This document shows positions 1-12,829 of a stretch of 64,000 bases of DNA, in pieces. This DNA is from Cristatella mucedo (lineage: Eukaryota > Bryozoa > Phylactolaemata > Cristatellidae): positions 3,664,501-3,728,500 of the forward strand of contig WPIO01000026.1 in the NCBI GenBank assembly GCA_009760855.2, in the 5' to 3' direction. The translations under genes were made by a program, and so were the position numbers. The notes beneath the pieces are model-generated. The model made no database searches, had not been told where the DNA came from, and saw nothing but the letters and a program-made list of their open reading frames with translations. How positions within the stretch are numbered: position 1 is the first letter of the stretch; each line of letters begins with the position of its first letter.

Positions 1-1929
1 TAATCGCACAGGTCAGCTTCACCTCCCCTCAACTTAGCCATGACGCGAGCCTTGTGTCGTGATGTGGCTGCCACGTGAGCTGCTGCTCATGCCGAGCTCC
101 AGCTCCAGAAGCACTGCCAATGACGCCTGGCCCGCCTCTCTCCGGCATGTCACGCACTGCCTCAAGGAAGGCGTATGCTTCGGGCCCAAGATTTTCGTGT
201 GTCGTTTTGAGGCCGTTTTCGTGCGTCGTTTTGAGGCCGTGCGTTGCAGTCGGTTTGCCACTGTCACATTGGTGGAAAAAAACGTTTTCTGCGTTTGTGC
301 CTTCCAAAGAAGATGACCTGCCAGCTGTGACATCTGCTTCCAGCACGCCCTGGCAGCCCCTGTGGTGTGCTGTTCCGGTAAATGGTTCACTCTAGCCTGG
401 CGAGCCGGCTCGGCCTTTTTCCCCACTTGTGAGCTGTCAGCAGTAGTCCCCCTTTGTCCAGCACTCCTGCTTCTCTGGAGTGCATCAGCCAGCCGGATCC
501 ATCTGCTTGGGTTCGTCACACGAGTCACGGTGGGCATGCTGTGTGTATACCAGTGCAAGTTTCCAGTGCAAGTTCCTGCACGTGTGCCCCTCGACCTCAA
601 GGGTGCACTGGGATTACAAACGGGTGTAGCGACGACTTCCACATCTGGACAGACCTAGGCTGAAAACGCAGTGCTCGAGGCAAATGCTTGTAGTGATGCT
701 CGAGGCCTGGCCGACGCCCGACGAATACAGGTGAAACCCGGAGCCTCAGAATAACGGCCAGCGACTTGTAGGTGCAGCATCAATGCATGCATGCACGTGT
801 GCTGACATTAGCTGAACACGGCAGCAATGAAGACACCTTAGCATAGCAAATCTATAGCTGCTGCATAGAGAAGTCTATTCCACAGTGACAAAGAGTCACA
901 GGATTCCAACCTCAGCCATAGCAACTCTCATCTGGATCAAAGCCCAGAGCACAACTCAAGCTCAACTACTTAAAAAAAAACCTGCTCATCACATGACTTT
1001 GGCATTTGTGCTGCCTAATCATGGATCACATTGCCGGTTCCAAGCATTTAAATTTCAGGAAACACGAATAATGAAATCTCGGTAGTGATAATCCGGCTGT
1101 TTTAGCATGCAACCGGTTCTCTGGGATGCTTGAGTGCCTGTGCCATGAGCCCCTTTGATCTGTAGTTTGTCTGACTTGGCCCTTGACCCGTGGCCCTTGA
1201 CTGGTCTTCTTCCTGTGGAAGCCGCTGCTTGTCTGCCTGCAGGGCGCTTGTTGACTTGATTGGACTGGGGAGCTGCTGCACTCGGCTGGCTCAGCAAGCA
1301 CTAGTGCTGTGAGCTGCCATCCTTGTGTGCAAGCTATCTCATAAGTCTGAGCACACACCGATGTAGTCGCTGTACTAGCAAAAACTTTTATTTGAGAAAA
1401 AACATCGGACAGAAGCAGCCCCCATTTCAAAATGGATGCATGATTTACCAGTGATGATCCACATTCTCTGCATCCAAAATGCAGGGAGCTTGAAATCAAC
1501 CTGTATAGTTTGTAATGTGGGCACAACGGTAGTCAATGCTGATTTGCCAGCCATCACCAACCAATGGAAGGATATCCTGCGATATTGGCACATGTTGACT
1601 GACAAAATGCATTCCTCTTGATGAATTGAAATTTTGAATCAAAAAATTGATGTTATTGTTTTCAAAGTAATTCTCTACATTTATTCTCACCAGCTTGGTC
1701 AGCAGATACTCAGGCCTGCCTTCCAAAGGAGTTCTCCATAATATTTCACTGTTGAAGGAAAATAAAACCTCCCGAGGTCAGCACCTTATCTAGCGACCAT
1801 TATCGCGATCTGACATCGCTTTTGTAGCTTCTTTGATAATAATATAGATTAGATCAGATAGTCCGCCCCAAACATAACATCCCCACCGGACTCCTCACCG
1901 TTAGTTACATGTGTAAATGTTCTCCCTTC
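1..1929. other. No gene recognised (5' edge of window)
   Basis: Several overlapping open frames exist on both strands in the first 660 bases, but none has a recognisable domain, splice pattern or start context. Around 196-245 a short unit containing gtcgttttgaggccgt is present twice in tandem. The rest shows no recognised feature. Confidence 0.5.
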
Positions 1930-3300
1930 AAGAAGTCGATACCAGACCAAGCAAGTAACGTTTAGTCTCCCTATTACTGCTCTTACCAAAAACACTGAAA
2001 AGGGTAGTAGATGGCCAGCTAAGCTCTTATGTCAACAGCTTGAACGTAGCAATTAAGTTTCGATCAGTTTTTGATGCTATTAATTCCACAGAGTTAGTAC
2101 TGCTGTGAGTGCCTACAGATTTCAGACATGCTTACGTGTGTAGAGTCTCTCTGCTAGTTCTGCTGGAGATCTCTCGGCAGCTTTTGATACCACTGATCTC
2201 TAAGTCTTTCCTAAGTGCCTATATCTCGCCTGAGCATCGTGGCACTGCACTGCAATGATGAAGGTCTTACCCTAGTGGGGGATTTCAGAGTATCAATTTC
2301 AACAGTCATCCGGAAGGCCTTTAAAGTATGGGGTATCCCAGGGTATGTGGCATAGGTCTGCTTCTTTTCACTCTTTATACTCTCCCTCTTGCCAATCTAA
2401 CAGTCGAGCAGTCTATGCTTTCGTTTGTTGCAGACAACTCACAGGTTTACTTGTGCTTTGATATCTCCCTGCCTGCCTATCTACATACTCTGTCTCGATC
2501 TTGCTTAACTCCCTTCAAGCATATAATGCTGGCATTCACACTTGAATGGCAGGAAATTTAGTCAGATTGAATGATAATTAAACCTTCTTGCTAGTTTTGG
2601 GATAACTTAATCTTGATAAGAAATGAAAAGCTTTTAACCCTTAATTTGGTTCTATTAGCATATCTCCTGTAGCCTGTCCATGGAATCTGGGTGTGCTTTT
2701 TCCAAAATGGCCTTTGTCTAGATGACCTCATCAGCTCCACAGTCGAGTCTGTCTGCTTTCAGCTACATGACATTGCAAAAAGTCGTCTGCTTACGTAAGA
2801 GTACCACCGCCGATCTGGACCATGCATTTGTGATATACTATCTGAACTTATTGAACTCTCTTATTGAGGTCTTTGTGGCTGTGCAAAAAATACTCACAGT
2901 TGCAAAACTCGGCAGCTACGCTTGTCTGTTGTGAATATCACAACTGCTTCACTACACCATTTCTCACCGACCTGCTCGAGCTTTCGATCAAGCGAAACTA
3001 TCGACTTGGGAGGTTCTGCCTCTCACTTTTAGGTCCCATCATTCTCTTGCTCTGGAGTATCTCTCTGAAATACCTCCCTATGCTGGCATCGTATTATACC
3101 ACCTGCTGTGCTGACTCCAGCTATTTAGCTGCGCCACGAACCAGCCTTAAAACTGTAGAGACCGTACCTTCAGCTTGGTTCTACCGAAAGGCTGGAACTC
3201 ACTGCTGACTGATGCCTTGGTTTTTCCTGACTTAACTATATTTAAAAGAAAGCTTTAAAGTCGCCTTATCCTTACAGCATTTGCTCAGTTCGTATGAATT
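1930..3300 (+). mobile_element. LINE A (L2/CR1-like non-LTR retrotransposon), degraded copy
   Basis: On the plus strand this stretch follows the reverse transcriptase and C-terminal region of the LINE family that recurs across the window. Near 2328 the frame reads like the GVPQG segment, followed by a decayed catalytic box (FVADNSQVYL near 2435). Toward 3130-3200 there is the C-terminal 'PRTSLK...' region. No long frame survives. Boundaries are approximate. Confidence 0.7.
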
Positions 3301-3483
3301 GCTTTGCGTGCAGGATGCTTCGAAATTCCATCTCCGCAATGTGGAACGAACGCAACATGCTATGCCGTTGCCAGCCTTGGCCGGTATGAAGGCATCTCAC
3401 GGAGCACCGTGCTGCTGGCTTCTGTGACTAACTGCAAACCCTCTGCTTATCCAGTCAGCAAAGAACAGCTTAGTAAGTAGCCG

Positions 3484-3632
3484 TGGAGAGAGAGAGACAG
3501 ACAGACAGACAGATAGAGAGAGACAGACAGACAGAGACAGCAAGAGACAGAGACAACGAGAGAGACACAGAGAGAGAAAGAGAGAGAGACAGAGAGAAAG
3601 AGAGACAGAGGGAGAGAGAGGCAGAGAGACAG

Positions 3633-3689
<57 letters not shown>

Positions 3690-3960
3690 CAGAGTGTGCG
3701 AGAGAGACTGAGTGACGGAGACGGAGTGACAGAGAGAGACAGACAGACAGAGAGAGAGAGAGAGAGAGGCATACAGACAGACAGAGACAAAGACAGGGAG
3801 AGGCAGTGACAGAGGCAGAGATGAATAACGAGAGAACGAAAGACACTAATAGAGATAGAGAGAGAACAAGGAGAGTCAAGAGATCACAAAAAAGGACAGA
3901 GGAAAGAGAACAAGGCGATGGAGAGAGGGGGAGTGACAGAGACACTGAGAGAGGAAGAAG
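3484..3960. repeat. Purine-rich (GA)n/(GACA)n microsatellite block
   Basis: About 480 bases are almost purely purine on the plus strand, mixing GA, GACA and GAGACA units. Long open frames on both strands are by-products of this low-complexity sequence. Confidence 0.95.
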
Positions 3961-4009
3961 ATTACATAAGAGCAAGGGATAGCACAACGGGGGTACATTT
4001 TCTTTCCGA

Positions 4010-5035
4010 TGAGGAATAATAATAATAATGTACTTGATAAAGCGCCATCAGATAACTTAATCTCTTTCTAGGCGCTTTACATTTGCTGCAAACGGAAATG
4101 CAATTGAATGGTATGTAAAATCATGCTTGAAAAACAAACAAAATGAATACCATGGTTAGGGGTAACATGCACAGGGTCAACATGCAAATGTGGTTAGTGG
4201 CAGCATGCACAGTGTCAGCACACATAAGCACGTGAAGGACGAATCACATGGACCCACTAAATGCTGTCCTAAATAGGTGTGTTTTTAAGTTCCTTTTAAA
4301 TGTGGTCAGGTCAGGGGATGTTCTGACACAGGTCGGGAGGGAGTTCCAGGCTTTGGGAGCATGCGAACTAAATGCACGGTCTCCAAAGGATTTAAGGTTT
4401 GTACGAGGTATTTCAAGACTGTTGGATTCCGAAAAGCGGGTGGTACGATGCTTGGCCTGATGGGGTAGTATATCTGACAGATAGGCTTTAGCCATAGAAT
4501 GAAGGGACCTAAAAGTGAGCGACAAAATCTTGAAGTCAATCCGTTGCTTGACTGGTAGCCAGTGCAGGTCGGCGAGAAGTGGAGTAATGTGGCAACTGCG
4601 ACGCTCACGACAGACAAGCCTAGCTGCAGAGTTTTGCACCAGCTGCAATCGCCTGATCGCACGTGGTGGTAGGCCAGTAAGCAGTGAGTTGCAGAAGTCG
4701 AGACGAGATGTCACGAATGCATGGACCAACTTGGACGTGGTATCCTTATCTAAACAAGCCCAAATTTTAGCAATGTTATGAAGCTGAAAATAGGCAGATT
4801 TGACTGTCGAGCTGATATGGTCGTCCAACGAGAGGTCGCTTTGGAATATGACACCCAGATTTCGAGCTGATTCAACTGGAGATATGCTGGCAGAGCCAAA
4901 TTTGAGAGTCAGCCTTTCCAATCTCTGAATCACACTGGGTTTGCCCATAACTAGTAAGTTAGTTTTGTCATATGACGATTGAGCTTTGTTTGTGCAATGA
5001 GCCTGTATCACACAGTTCATGCTTATGCCCACGGT
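4010..5035 (-). mobile_element. LINE A, 3' portion with intact C-terminal frame
   Basis: The minus-strand frame 5032-4244 (262 codons) is the least decayed LINE A C-terminus in the window. It holds the post-catalytic thumb region ('NLLVMGKPS', '[13 protein letters not shown]', '[12 protein letters not shown]') and the terminal 'AFSSHAPKAWNSLP...LKTHLF' segment typical of L2/CR1/Rex1-type elements. Downstream on the minus strand is a non-coding tail ending at about 4015 in (ATT)n, next to the shared tail 'agcgcc...ggcgctttac'. The 5' part (endonuclease and most of the RT) is missing, as expected for 5' truncation during target-primed reverse transcription. Confidence 0.85.
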
Positions 5036-5966
5036 TTAAGAAATAAAAATTGACTTTATTTTTGGAAAAGCACTGACAAGTGTTCTGTTGTACCTCATGC
5101 AATACTTTATCATTCACGTCCGCGTGTTCATGCCTTGGCTGATTTTGTCAGCATTGCCAGACAACCATTCTTCGTTGCCCTATGCTTGCAAAATAAACTT
5201 TGGAACTCGAGCAGAAGCAGGAGGAATTGCTTGACCTGCTTGTTCATTAGTGAGGCCTGACGATTCTCACTGATATTTAACCTGCTACAAGCCCTATCGA
5301 TTTGAGTATTGGCCCTCGGATTTAGTCTTGAATGAGTTCACAGCTTACCTTTGCAGCCCGTAGTGCAAGGCATGCTTCCGAGCTGGTGCCCTCAAGTGTG
5401 CCTTCGTTCTAACGAGGCTGGGCACCATTGTACCCGCATTTTTAAAGTGCTTCTTCGTGACCCTGTGTGATATGCCACTGTGCACGCTTTGCTGACCGAG
5501 TCTAGTGTCAATTTTTTGGGCTAGTTTAGACATCACCCTCATGGCATGCACCACCGCACTGACTGCAGCTGGTGTGCTGGCTCTGACCACAGCAGCCATC
5601 TCATATTGGCAAAGAAGACGGTTGACTTGCCTGTTTCGTCAACCGAGGCACGATACAGGTACGAGCAGCTCAGCTTTGGGGCGGTGCAGAGCCTGAGCAA
5701 GGCAGCTCGGTTAACTTTGCAGTGGCCAGCGTGCTCTCCGGGTGGACTCTAACGCGTGGAGCGGACACGTGTGAGTGCTGCGAGAGTCGCAGGTGCGAAT
5801 GAGCAATGTGGTGGCAGCTGCTCGCTCGGCTGCTTCCCAGCGGCCCGAAAAAGACAAAAATCCAGTGCTAGCAGTCGTCATTTGGGGCTCCACGCGATGA
5901 AAAACGGTAAGGTACATAGTTTTTTTGCAGCCGATCCACTTTTGCGATGGCCCGCAAAGATCGGAC

Positions 5967-5969
<3 letters not shown>

Positions 5970-6037
<68 letters not shown>
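5970..6037. repeat. (TG)n microsatellite
   Basis: Uninterrupted TG dinucleotide run of about 68 bases. Confidence 0.97.
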
Positions 6038-6040
<3 letters not shown>

Positions 6041-6724
6041 TGCGTGCTTGCATGTGTGAGCTAGCTTTCGCCGTGCTGATCAGGCAGGCAGCACCTTTAG
6101 GCTGGGTGCTGGTTTTGCTTCCTCTACGAACCCCGTGCGATGTGGTTGGTTCTCGTTCGCCTGGGGATGCTAGGAATTAAAATGTCTGATTTAGAAAATT
6201 AATGTGATTGTTACTATGTAGTGATTACTTGTGGCTGTTATATGTGCATGAGTTAAAGTGCATCGCAGCATGGTGAGCGTTAGGTCGAACACCCTTGTTT
6301 TGGTGCCACTGGCAATGATCAGCTCCTGCACTTTCAGCCGGCGTGTTCATAGACTCGGAAATTTTCTGATCGAGAAAGTGCTGCTGCTAGTCTGCGATTA
6401 GACCTTACTGTGCTGTCAATTATCTGAAAGGAGTTCTCTGCTATCGCTTGATATTGTTTTGGTCAGTCAATGTTTCTTACTTGTTTGCTGACTTAAGCCA
6501 GTATGCCTCACACCTGCTTTTGCTTTGAGGAAAGTAAGAATTATTTGTCCTTGCCATCGATTCTAATTTGACTTATCTCAATTCTCATTCGATGCATCTC
6601 AATTTGTTTTTAAATATGTGGGATTCGGACCAGGATTGCAGTCACTATTTCTCTTCACGAACTCTGTGCTGTGATTCAAACTTTGCTTCTTCAATTGCCT
6701 TTCTTTGTGCAGGGAAAACTCAAA

Positions 6725-6726
<2 letters not shown>

Positions 6727-6810
<84 letters not shown>
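6727..6810. repeat. (TG)n microsatellite
   Basis: Uninterrupted TG dinucleotide run of about 84 bases, preceded by a pyrimidine-rich stretch ending in a consensus-like splice acceptor (tttgtgcag). No exon follows. Confidence 0.97.
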
Positions 6811-6811
<1 letters not shown>

Positions 6812-7519
6812 ATCGCCATCATGGTTTGTGGAATTCCACTTATCTCCCAGAAAGGAAGTGGCTATGTTGCAGTCCTGGGGACATGGTCTTAAGGTTACAA
6901 GGCCCAGCTGTAGAATAATTGAATTACTTTAAGGTTTTTAATGGAAGTACTTGATAGCTTACTTTATCGAGTGAGAAGTATTATTACCAGATGCTATTTT
7001 TGCTTACTCGTGTATCCAAGCCTTATAGCAGCCACCTTATGCACTCGTGCACTGACAATAAACAGACCCAATAAGAAAACGTTGGAGCTTACTGTGGTGA
7101 CTGGTCAGTGCTTTCGTGTGATCTAATGTGAGTCGCAGTCTGACCCAGAAAAGCAGTGGTAATTGTGCCTGAAGTGTTCGATAGCATGAAGCAATGTGCA
7201 ATAAGGTGGTCAGCCAGCCTCGTGCCATTACAGCCATGGACCAGATGGTTCGGTGCTAAGGTGCTGCTATACAACTCCTTGCTATGTGTTGCTTGAGAAA
7301 CTGGATCAGTGTGTCTCCGACTATAGTGATTGATGTGATTAATGCCAGTCGGACTCAAGGCCGTGGGCTTGCTGGCCAAAGGATTACGTATTGCAGAACG
7401 TGCAGACACACTTGGCATAGGCTGCTAAAATAAATTGGAATGCGTTATGCTATTCAACATTTTTTGATTCAGTATTGGTAGAGACCCACCCAGTACGTTT
7501 GCGTGGCATCTAACTTTAC

Positions 7520-8050
7520 TTTTAATAATAATAATAATAATATTTGAAACTGTAGATAGGATAGCACCCCAAGAGACCTAAATATATTTCTAGACACCTT
7601 GCATATGCTGGAAAGGAAGCATGTCAATGTGTTAGTGATAAGGTGCAAAGTATCAGCAAGCATAAACACACAAAAGACAACTTTTTCGACCCACCAAATA
7701 CTGTCAGGAGCATATGTCTTTAGCTTTGCTTTAAATGTCGTCCTATGTTGTACATTATTATTATTATTAATTCCAGGTTTTAGGAGCATGCAGACTGAAG
7801 GTGTGGTCCTCGAAGTATTTGAGCTATGTTAGAGGCTCGGCTAAACGACTTGATTCAGAAAAGCAGGTATTACGATGCCAAGTCTGACAAGGAAGTATTT
7901 TGGAAAGTGAGGTCGAAACAAGAGAGTGAAGGGACCTATGACTGAGTGACAGAACCTTGAAGTTGATAAGCTGCTTAATGCGTAGCCAGTAAGGTCGATG
8001 ATAAGTGGTGAAATACAGCAGTTGCTTGCAAATTACTGCCTCTTAAGCAG
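7520..8050 (-). mobile_element. LINE A 3' fragment, decayed
   Basis: It begins with (AAT)n at 7524 and follows the LINE A 3' tail and C-terminal region in minus orientation, for example 'gattcagaaaagcaggtattacgatgcc' and 'gtgaagggaccta'. It has many substitutions and is older than the copy at 4010. Confidence 0.75.
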
Positions 8051-8805
8051 TAGCCAGCTTTGACAGAATGTACATTTCCAAAACCAGTCGGATCTTTCAG
8101 CAAGTTTCATACTGGTGGTGGGAATGCTTCAAGATCTGCTTTGCTTTTTTGGCTCGTGCATTCTATGCAGAAAACAAATGGCTGTGTTGCACCTTGCTGA
8201 GAGTCGAAACTCGTGTTTCCTTGCAAGTGTGAGGTCACAATGTGGACCTGACAACGTGGATGACAATGTGGACACAACCTGACATATAGGTTCTTATTTC
8301 ATATCTTATAGTTTATTATGCAAAGAAAGAAAGAAATGAACAAATGTATAGAAAATTTTGAACATTGATCAAAGCATTAACTAGGGCAATGGTTGGGGAT
8401 AACAAAGTTTGTATCCCTCTGGTAGTAAAAATATCTACCCCCTCTGCCTTTGGCTTAATTTTAATAGTAACAATAATGAAATTGGTATACAGCATCCTGA
8501 GATTTGCTGTATGTAGCATCCCTAGATAGCTAAATCTCAATCTAGTCAGCCGTGGTTCGAGAGAAGCAAAAACCAAGAGTTAATGAAACCAAGGTATTAT
8601 GTATAGACAAACATGCAGAAGCCCACACGTGTCATGCTTAGACAAGCATGCAAAAGCATGCAAGAAGACACAGCCGCTTGATAGCAGGACACCTGTTGGG
8701 TAACGTTCCTGGAATCGAGCAGTGGTAAGCAGCCAATCCAGGAAGGAAAAATAACAGCTTTGCTTGAGCTCAAGGGAAGCTGGGTGGTGCATCATTGGCC
8801 GAAAT
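8051..8805. other. No gene recognised between LINE A fragments
   Basis: I see no domain-bearing frame, RNA gene or clear repeat in this stretch. Confidence 0.4.
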
Positions 8806-8809
8806 CAAG

Positions 8810-9340
8810 TCATTGCATGTGGCAACAGTAGCCGTAAGCAAGCTCCATACTTTTGATGCATATGAACTGAATGCCCCATCACTTAAAGATTTAAATTTAG
8901 TGTGATAAACGGCAAGACAATGCAGCCGAGGAGCTAGTGGTGCACAAGCTCACTTACGGAGTAAGTAGGTCGGATGGGTAGGCTGATACAAGCAAGTGAA
9001 GTGACCTGTAAGCCAGAGAGAGGATGCTGAAGTCTATTCGATGTTTGATAACGTGTCAGTGTAGCTCAGACAGGAGTTGTGTGAATGTGGCAGCTATGCA
9101 GTTAACGGTAGACCGAACTAGTTGCTGAGTTTTGCGCCAGTTACAGACGCTTAGGGTATAGGCCAGGAGCCCTGATTAAAGGGGGTTGAAATAGTTTAGA
9201 TATGGCGCCACAAACGTGTGGGCTAGTTTGGTTGTCGTACTCATGTCTAACCAAGCGCTAATTTTGCCAATGCTCTTTAACTGAAAGAAAGCCAACTTGG
9301 CAGTGGTGGCTTACTCATATTATACGGTCTGAGAAATAAA
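8810..9340 (-). mobile_element. LINE A fragment, heavily decayed
   Basis: Recognisable LINE A words in minus orientation include 'gttttgcgccagttacagacgctta' near 9127 and 'ccaagcgctaattttgccaatgctc' near 9250. No open frame remains. Confidence 0.65.
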
Positions 9341-9399
9341 CATTTTTCTCTTAAAGTGCTATATAAGACATTATTATTTGTACCATCCTCATCATTACG

Positions 9400-9441
9400 C
9401 TTCACGATCTAGATCGTGGGTTCCAGTGCTAAATAAGACAA

Positions 9442-9492
<51 letters not shown>

Positions 9493-9575
9493 CTTTATTT
9501 TCTGCTGCGATGCAAGCAGAGTGGTATGCGCTAGCTCTTTTACTGCTATAGAAATGAGGCTGCTAAATCCTTAAA
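9400..9575 (+). mobile_element. SINE2 (tRNA-derived) copy with (TA)n expansion
   Basis: The B-box-like 'gatcgtgggttc' at 9412 and the body 'agctcttttactgctatag...gaggctgctaaat' match the SINE2 copy at 12217. The middle is replaced by a (TA)n run at about 9442-9489. Confidence 0.55.
9442..9489. repeat. (TA)n microsatellite
   Basis: About 48 bases of uninterrupted TA repeats inside a SINE2 copy. Confidence 0.95.
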
Positions 9576-9844
9576 GTTTTTAAGGTTCTTGGCTTAAAGT
9601 TTGCCATTTATGGTGCTGGTTACCATGATAAACTTCCTACGATTAGCATAGTGCCCATTGCAGAAGTCAGGCCTTCGTAGATAAACACCGGCATATTAGC
9701 TCACTCAGCTCTTTACTTTTCATTGGTGCTCTACATATTAGATAGTAAGCCGTCTTTTGCATACCTGCTATCGTGCCTTTCTGTCATGCTCGGATTCTAG
9801 ATCCTCTCTCTCTCGTGATCCTCTTTATTATAGCATCCTTGAAA

Positions 9845-10067
9845 ATGGACGTCGATGTAGGGCAAGCTGAGGATTATACCGAGAAGAGCTACTTAAACGA
9901 ATGCCACGTAAATTGTTCGCACAGCCACGAAATGCCTGCTGCTGCTGCTGACCGTGGCAGTGCCTCCAATGCCGGGCTTTGTCGAGGGCTGCAAAGCCAG
10001 AGCTCCACCCAGTTGCATCATTTCGGTTTGCCGGTTCACATCTGTCCTGCGATTGCTCAATTCAACG
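9845..10067 (+). CDS. Candidate first coding exon of an unidentified host gene
   Basis: An ATG in a good context (aaaatgg) opens a frame of 74 codons plus one base. It ends exactly at a consensus donor (gtaagt at 10068). A splice-acceptor-like ttattatag lies just upstream at 9820-9828, so an untranslated exon may precede it. The peptide is Cys/His/Ser-rich, not repeat-derived, and I do not recognise it. The donor is phase 1, matching the phase-1 acceptor of the RHIM-like exon at 21022. Joining the two would give a continuous frame of about 211 residues, but that link is inference only. It could also be a chance open frame. Confidence 0.3.
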
Positions 10068-11418
10068 GTAAGTTCGCCTATCAGTTCTTACTTTGACAAC
10101 AACGTTTTTGTCAAACTATAGTCAAAGCTGCAAGTATAATCTGCTCGCATTGGACTGGCAGATGCCCTGGTGTTTCCGGTTTGGTCTGCAGATAGAATTG
10201 CCCATGTGAATTGCCCACTGATGCTGCCAGTGCAGCTCATAGAAAACTTCATCTGTAGGCTGTATGGCGAACAGAATTAAAGTCATTCAGCCTGACATGC
10301 ATATGTGTACAGCAAGTTGCTTGGAATTCTCTTTCATACTTGTACTTAGCTTTGACACTACAAGAGTAGTGACATTGTCGGTTGATACATCTCGCTATCT
10401 CTTGTTCTGTTTTGTGTCATATTTGTAGATCGTCGTGTTATTTCAGAAGCAGTGCTCATACAATAGTGGCCAATCTTCATCCCGGTGCTAGGTTTGCATG
10501 AGGTGGAAGTTCGTGCCTATCCTGTGCATCTAGTGCTGGTCATTTCAAATGTCACTCAAATTGGGAGTAGTATTAACCCAATGGGCTTCATATGTGCTTC
10601 CATATGTGGCTTTTATTCATGATTATCATAGGACTTGCAATGCTTTCATAGACTCTATGTGTTACCTGCCTTAGTGCTGGCTTAAACATTGGGAAAAGTA
10701 CTTTGGTAGCTTAAGGGCTCGTGGTGCTATTGTAATCAATCATCCATAGATGCAGGTCACTGAAACCATTGTATCATCATAAAAACACTGCTTTAAATTG
10801 CATAAAACATGCTTTTCTGTAGTGGGTCTCATCCATTGTTTAAGTCAAAATGCTAACTTATCTTGTACATAAAAATATTTCGAGTTGCTTTAGTAGGTAT
10901 GATGAGTATTTGATGGCCAAAGGTTCGTCATTTTATCGGTAAACGAGATACCGTGTTAATTCGGTCTGTTGATCTCATTTAACCAAGCCACTCAGCTCAT
11001 CTGTGACTTATCTTTAGTCTTGCCCATAAGTCACAAACTACAGAATAAAGATATTTGGTTGAGCACTCAGCTATAAATCACTTATTCTTCAATCTTACTC
11101 TGCTTTTGACAAAAGCTGTGATCCACATTGTGTCGGGTAGTGCTGACCACTACTGCTCATATTGTTAATGCATGCCTGTGCACAGTTTATCAATACTGTC
11201 AGCTGATTATTAAACAAGAATGAGTTTAATTTTGTGTAATTCTCAGCTCTTTATAAATGTATGAGGGTTGTTGTCAAATTGATCTGGTCATTGGTCTACA
11301 TATCGTCTGAATTTTCCAGTCAACTCTCTGAAATTTGGCAATTATGTAATAAATCGTATAATATTGGCAGGAAGGCATATCGGCATGCCTGGTGGCCATC
11401 TGCTATTGCATTAAGAAC
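10068..11418. other. No gene recognised
   Basis: Non-repetitive sequence without a recognisable exon, RNA gene or mobile element. It would be intron if 9845-10067 is a real exon. Confidence 0.5.
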
Positions 11419-11560
11419 ATAATAATAATAATAATAATAATATTGCACTTGATAAAGCGCCCTCAGAGAACTTAATCTCTTTCTAGGCGCTTTACATTTG
11501 CTGCAAAGTGATACGCAATAGAATAGTAAGTAAAATCGTGCTTGAACATAAAGATTGTTA
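11419..11560 (-). mobile_element. LINE A 3' tail fragment
   Basis: It starts with (AAT)n and continues with the shared tail 'cttgataaagcgccctcagagaac...ggcgctttacatttgctgcaa' in minus orientation. Only the tail was inserted. Confidence 0.85.
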
Positions 11561-11689
11561 GTGCTGTTCTGTAGCCACTAGTCTCCTATAGCCAGCCCTG
11601 CTACAGTGTAACGCGAATGTTCTGGTATTTTTGGAAGAATCTTGGAATTTTTATCAAATGGCTGCACACCTACGTGATTTTCAAGCAGC

Positions 11690-12475
11690 TTTGTCTGTAG
11701 TTGCTTTCTTAGATAGGGATACACATCCAACTTGGTCCATGCATTTGTCGACCTCTGTAACTCACTACTCGCAGATTATCTGCTTTTGCAATAAGGTGCT
11801 TACAGCTGGTGCAAAATTCTGGAGCTACGATTGTCTGTCGTGAACATCGAAGTTGCCACATACAGTTTTGAACCCACCTGCTGAATCTTCATCAAGCAGC
11901 ATATCGGCTTCAAGGTTTGGTCACTACCTTTTAGATCTCTTCATTCTCTTGCTCGAGCCTACCTATTAGAACTACTCCCGAATCAGGCTAGGCATCTTAC
12001 CACCGGCTCATCCGACTCAAGTCGTTTAGGTTTGCCTCAAACCAACCTCAGGTCCTTTAGAGCGTATGCTCCCAAAGCCTGGAACTCACTCCCGGCTGAC
12101 GTCACGACTCCCTGACCACAAATTTAAAAAGAAGCAAAAATCACTTGTTCTTCACAGCATTTGCTGGGTCGTCCTTTATGTGCTAATGAGTGCTGATACT
12201 GTGAATTGTATCACTATCTTAGGGCCGTGATAGCCCACGAGATTTAGGTGCTCGCTCTTCACCACCAAGATCGTGGGTTCAAATCCTGCAGTGGGCGATC
12301 CTTTATTGCTAACTGCAAGTGGTGGTGGTGGCCGTTAAGGCTCTTCTGCTGCTATACAAAGGGTGAGGCTGTTTAATCAGCTAATAACCACAGTGCTTTT
12401 TTCACAGGATATGTAAAGTGCCTAGAAAGAGATTTAGTTCTCTTAGGGACTTTTTTAGTGTTCTCTAGTTCTTCA
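11690..12475 (+). mobile_element. LINE A C-terminal region and tail, split by SINE2
   Basis: The plus-strand LINE A C-terminal region runs to about 12205. It is interrupted by a SINE2 copy (12217-12405) and resumes with the tail 'gtaaagtgcctagaaagagatt' near 12413. It lies head to head with the tail fragment at 11419-11560. Confidence 0.75.
12217..12405 (+). mobile_element. SINE2 (tRNA-derived), best-preserved copy
   Basis: A tRNA-like head ends in a B-box-like 'gtgggttcaaatcc' (12269-12282). It is followed by a body containing 'gtggccgttaaggctcttctgctgctatac' and 'gaggctgtttaatcagct'. It sits inside the 3' tail of a LINE A copy, so it is the younger insertion. Related copies occur near 9400, 17235, 23120, 52400, 56925 and 63655. 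Confidence 0.8.
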
Positions 12476-12829
12476 GTTATCTTACAAATGGTGTTATTAT
12501 TATTTTATGATTATTATTAGTGAAATTATTTTACAAATGGTCTTATTATTATATTAAGATTATTATTATTGAAATTAACTCTCTGCGTTGCATGATCGAC
12601 AATAATCTATTATCCGGGTTCCAGGGAAACTCTGCCGTGTTGGAGTTCATCGTGTCTTATCTTGATTGTTCATTTGAAATCTATTGTCATCATTTAAAAC
12701 TGTACCCATTAGGACAGCTTGGTTGCAATGTGGCTGTGAGCTTGTATTCCCCACTACTCCTTTCCGAACGGCAAGGTGATCTGGTTGCAGTGCAGCTTTT
12801 TTAGCACTTAAAGAGCATTAATAGCTTCT

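Larger units (their letters stand above)
5036..7518. other. No gene recognised; contains two (TG)n tracts
   Basis: No open frame here shows a recognisable domain. A frame at 5599-5345 on the minus strand is open for 84 codons without detectable similarity. The stretch contains the two (TG)n microsatellites listed separately. Confidence 0.5.

Noticed and set aside
3483-3809. Long frames in the purine-rich block on both strands
   Set aside because: They are low-complexity translations of (GA)n/(GACA)n repeats (Arg-Glu or Ser-Leu runs) with no domain.
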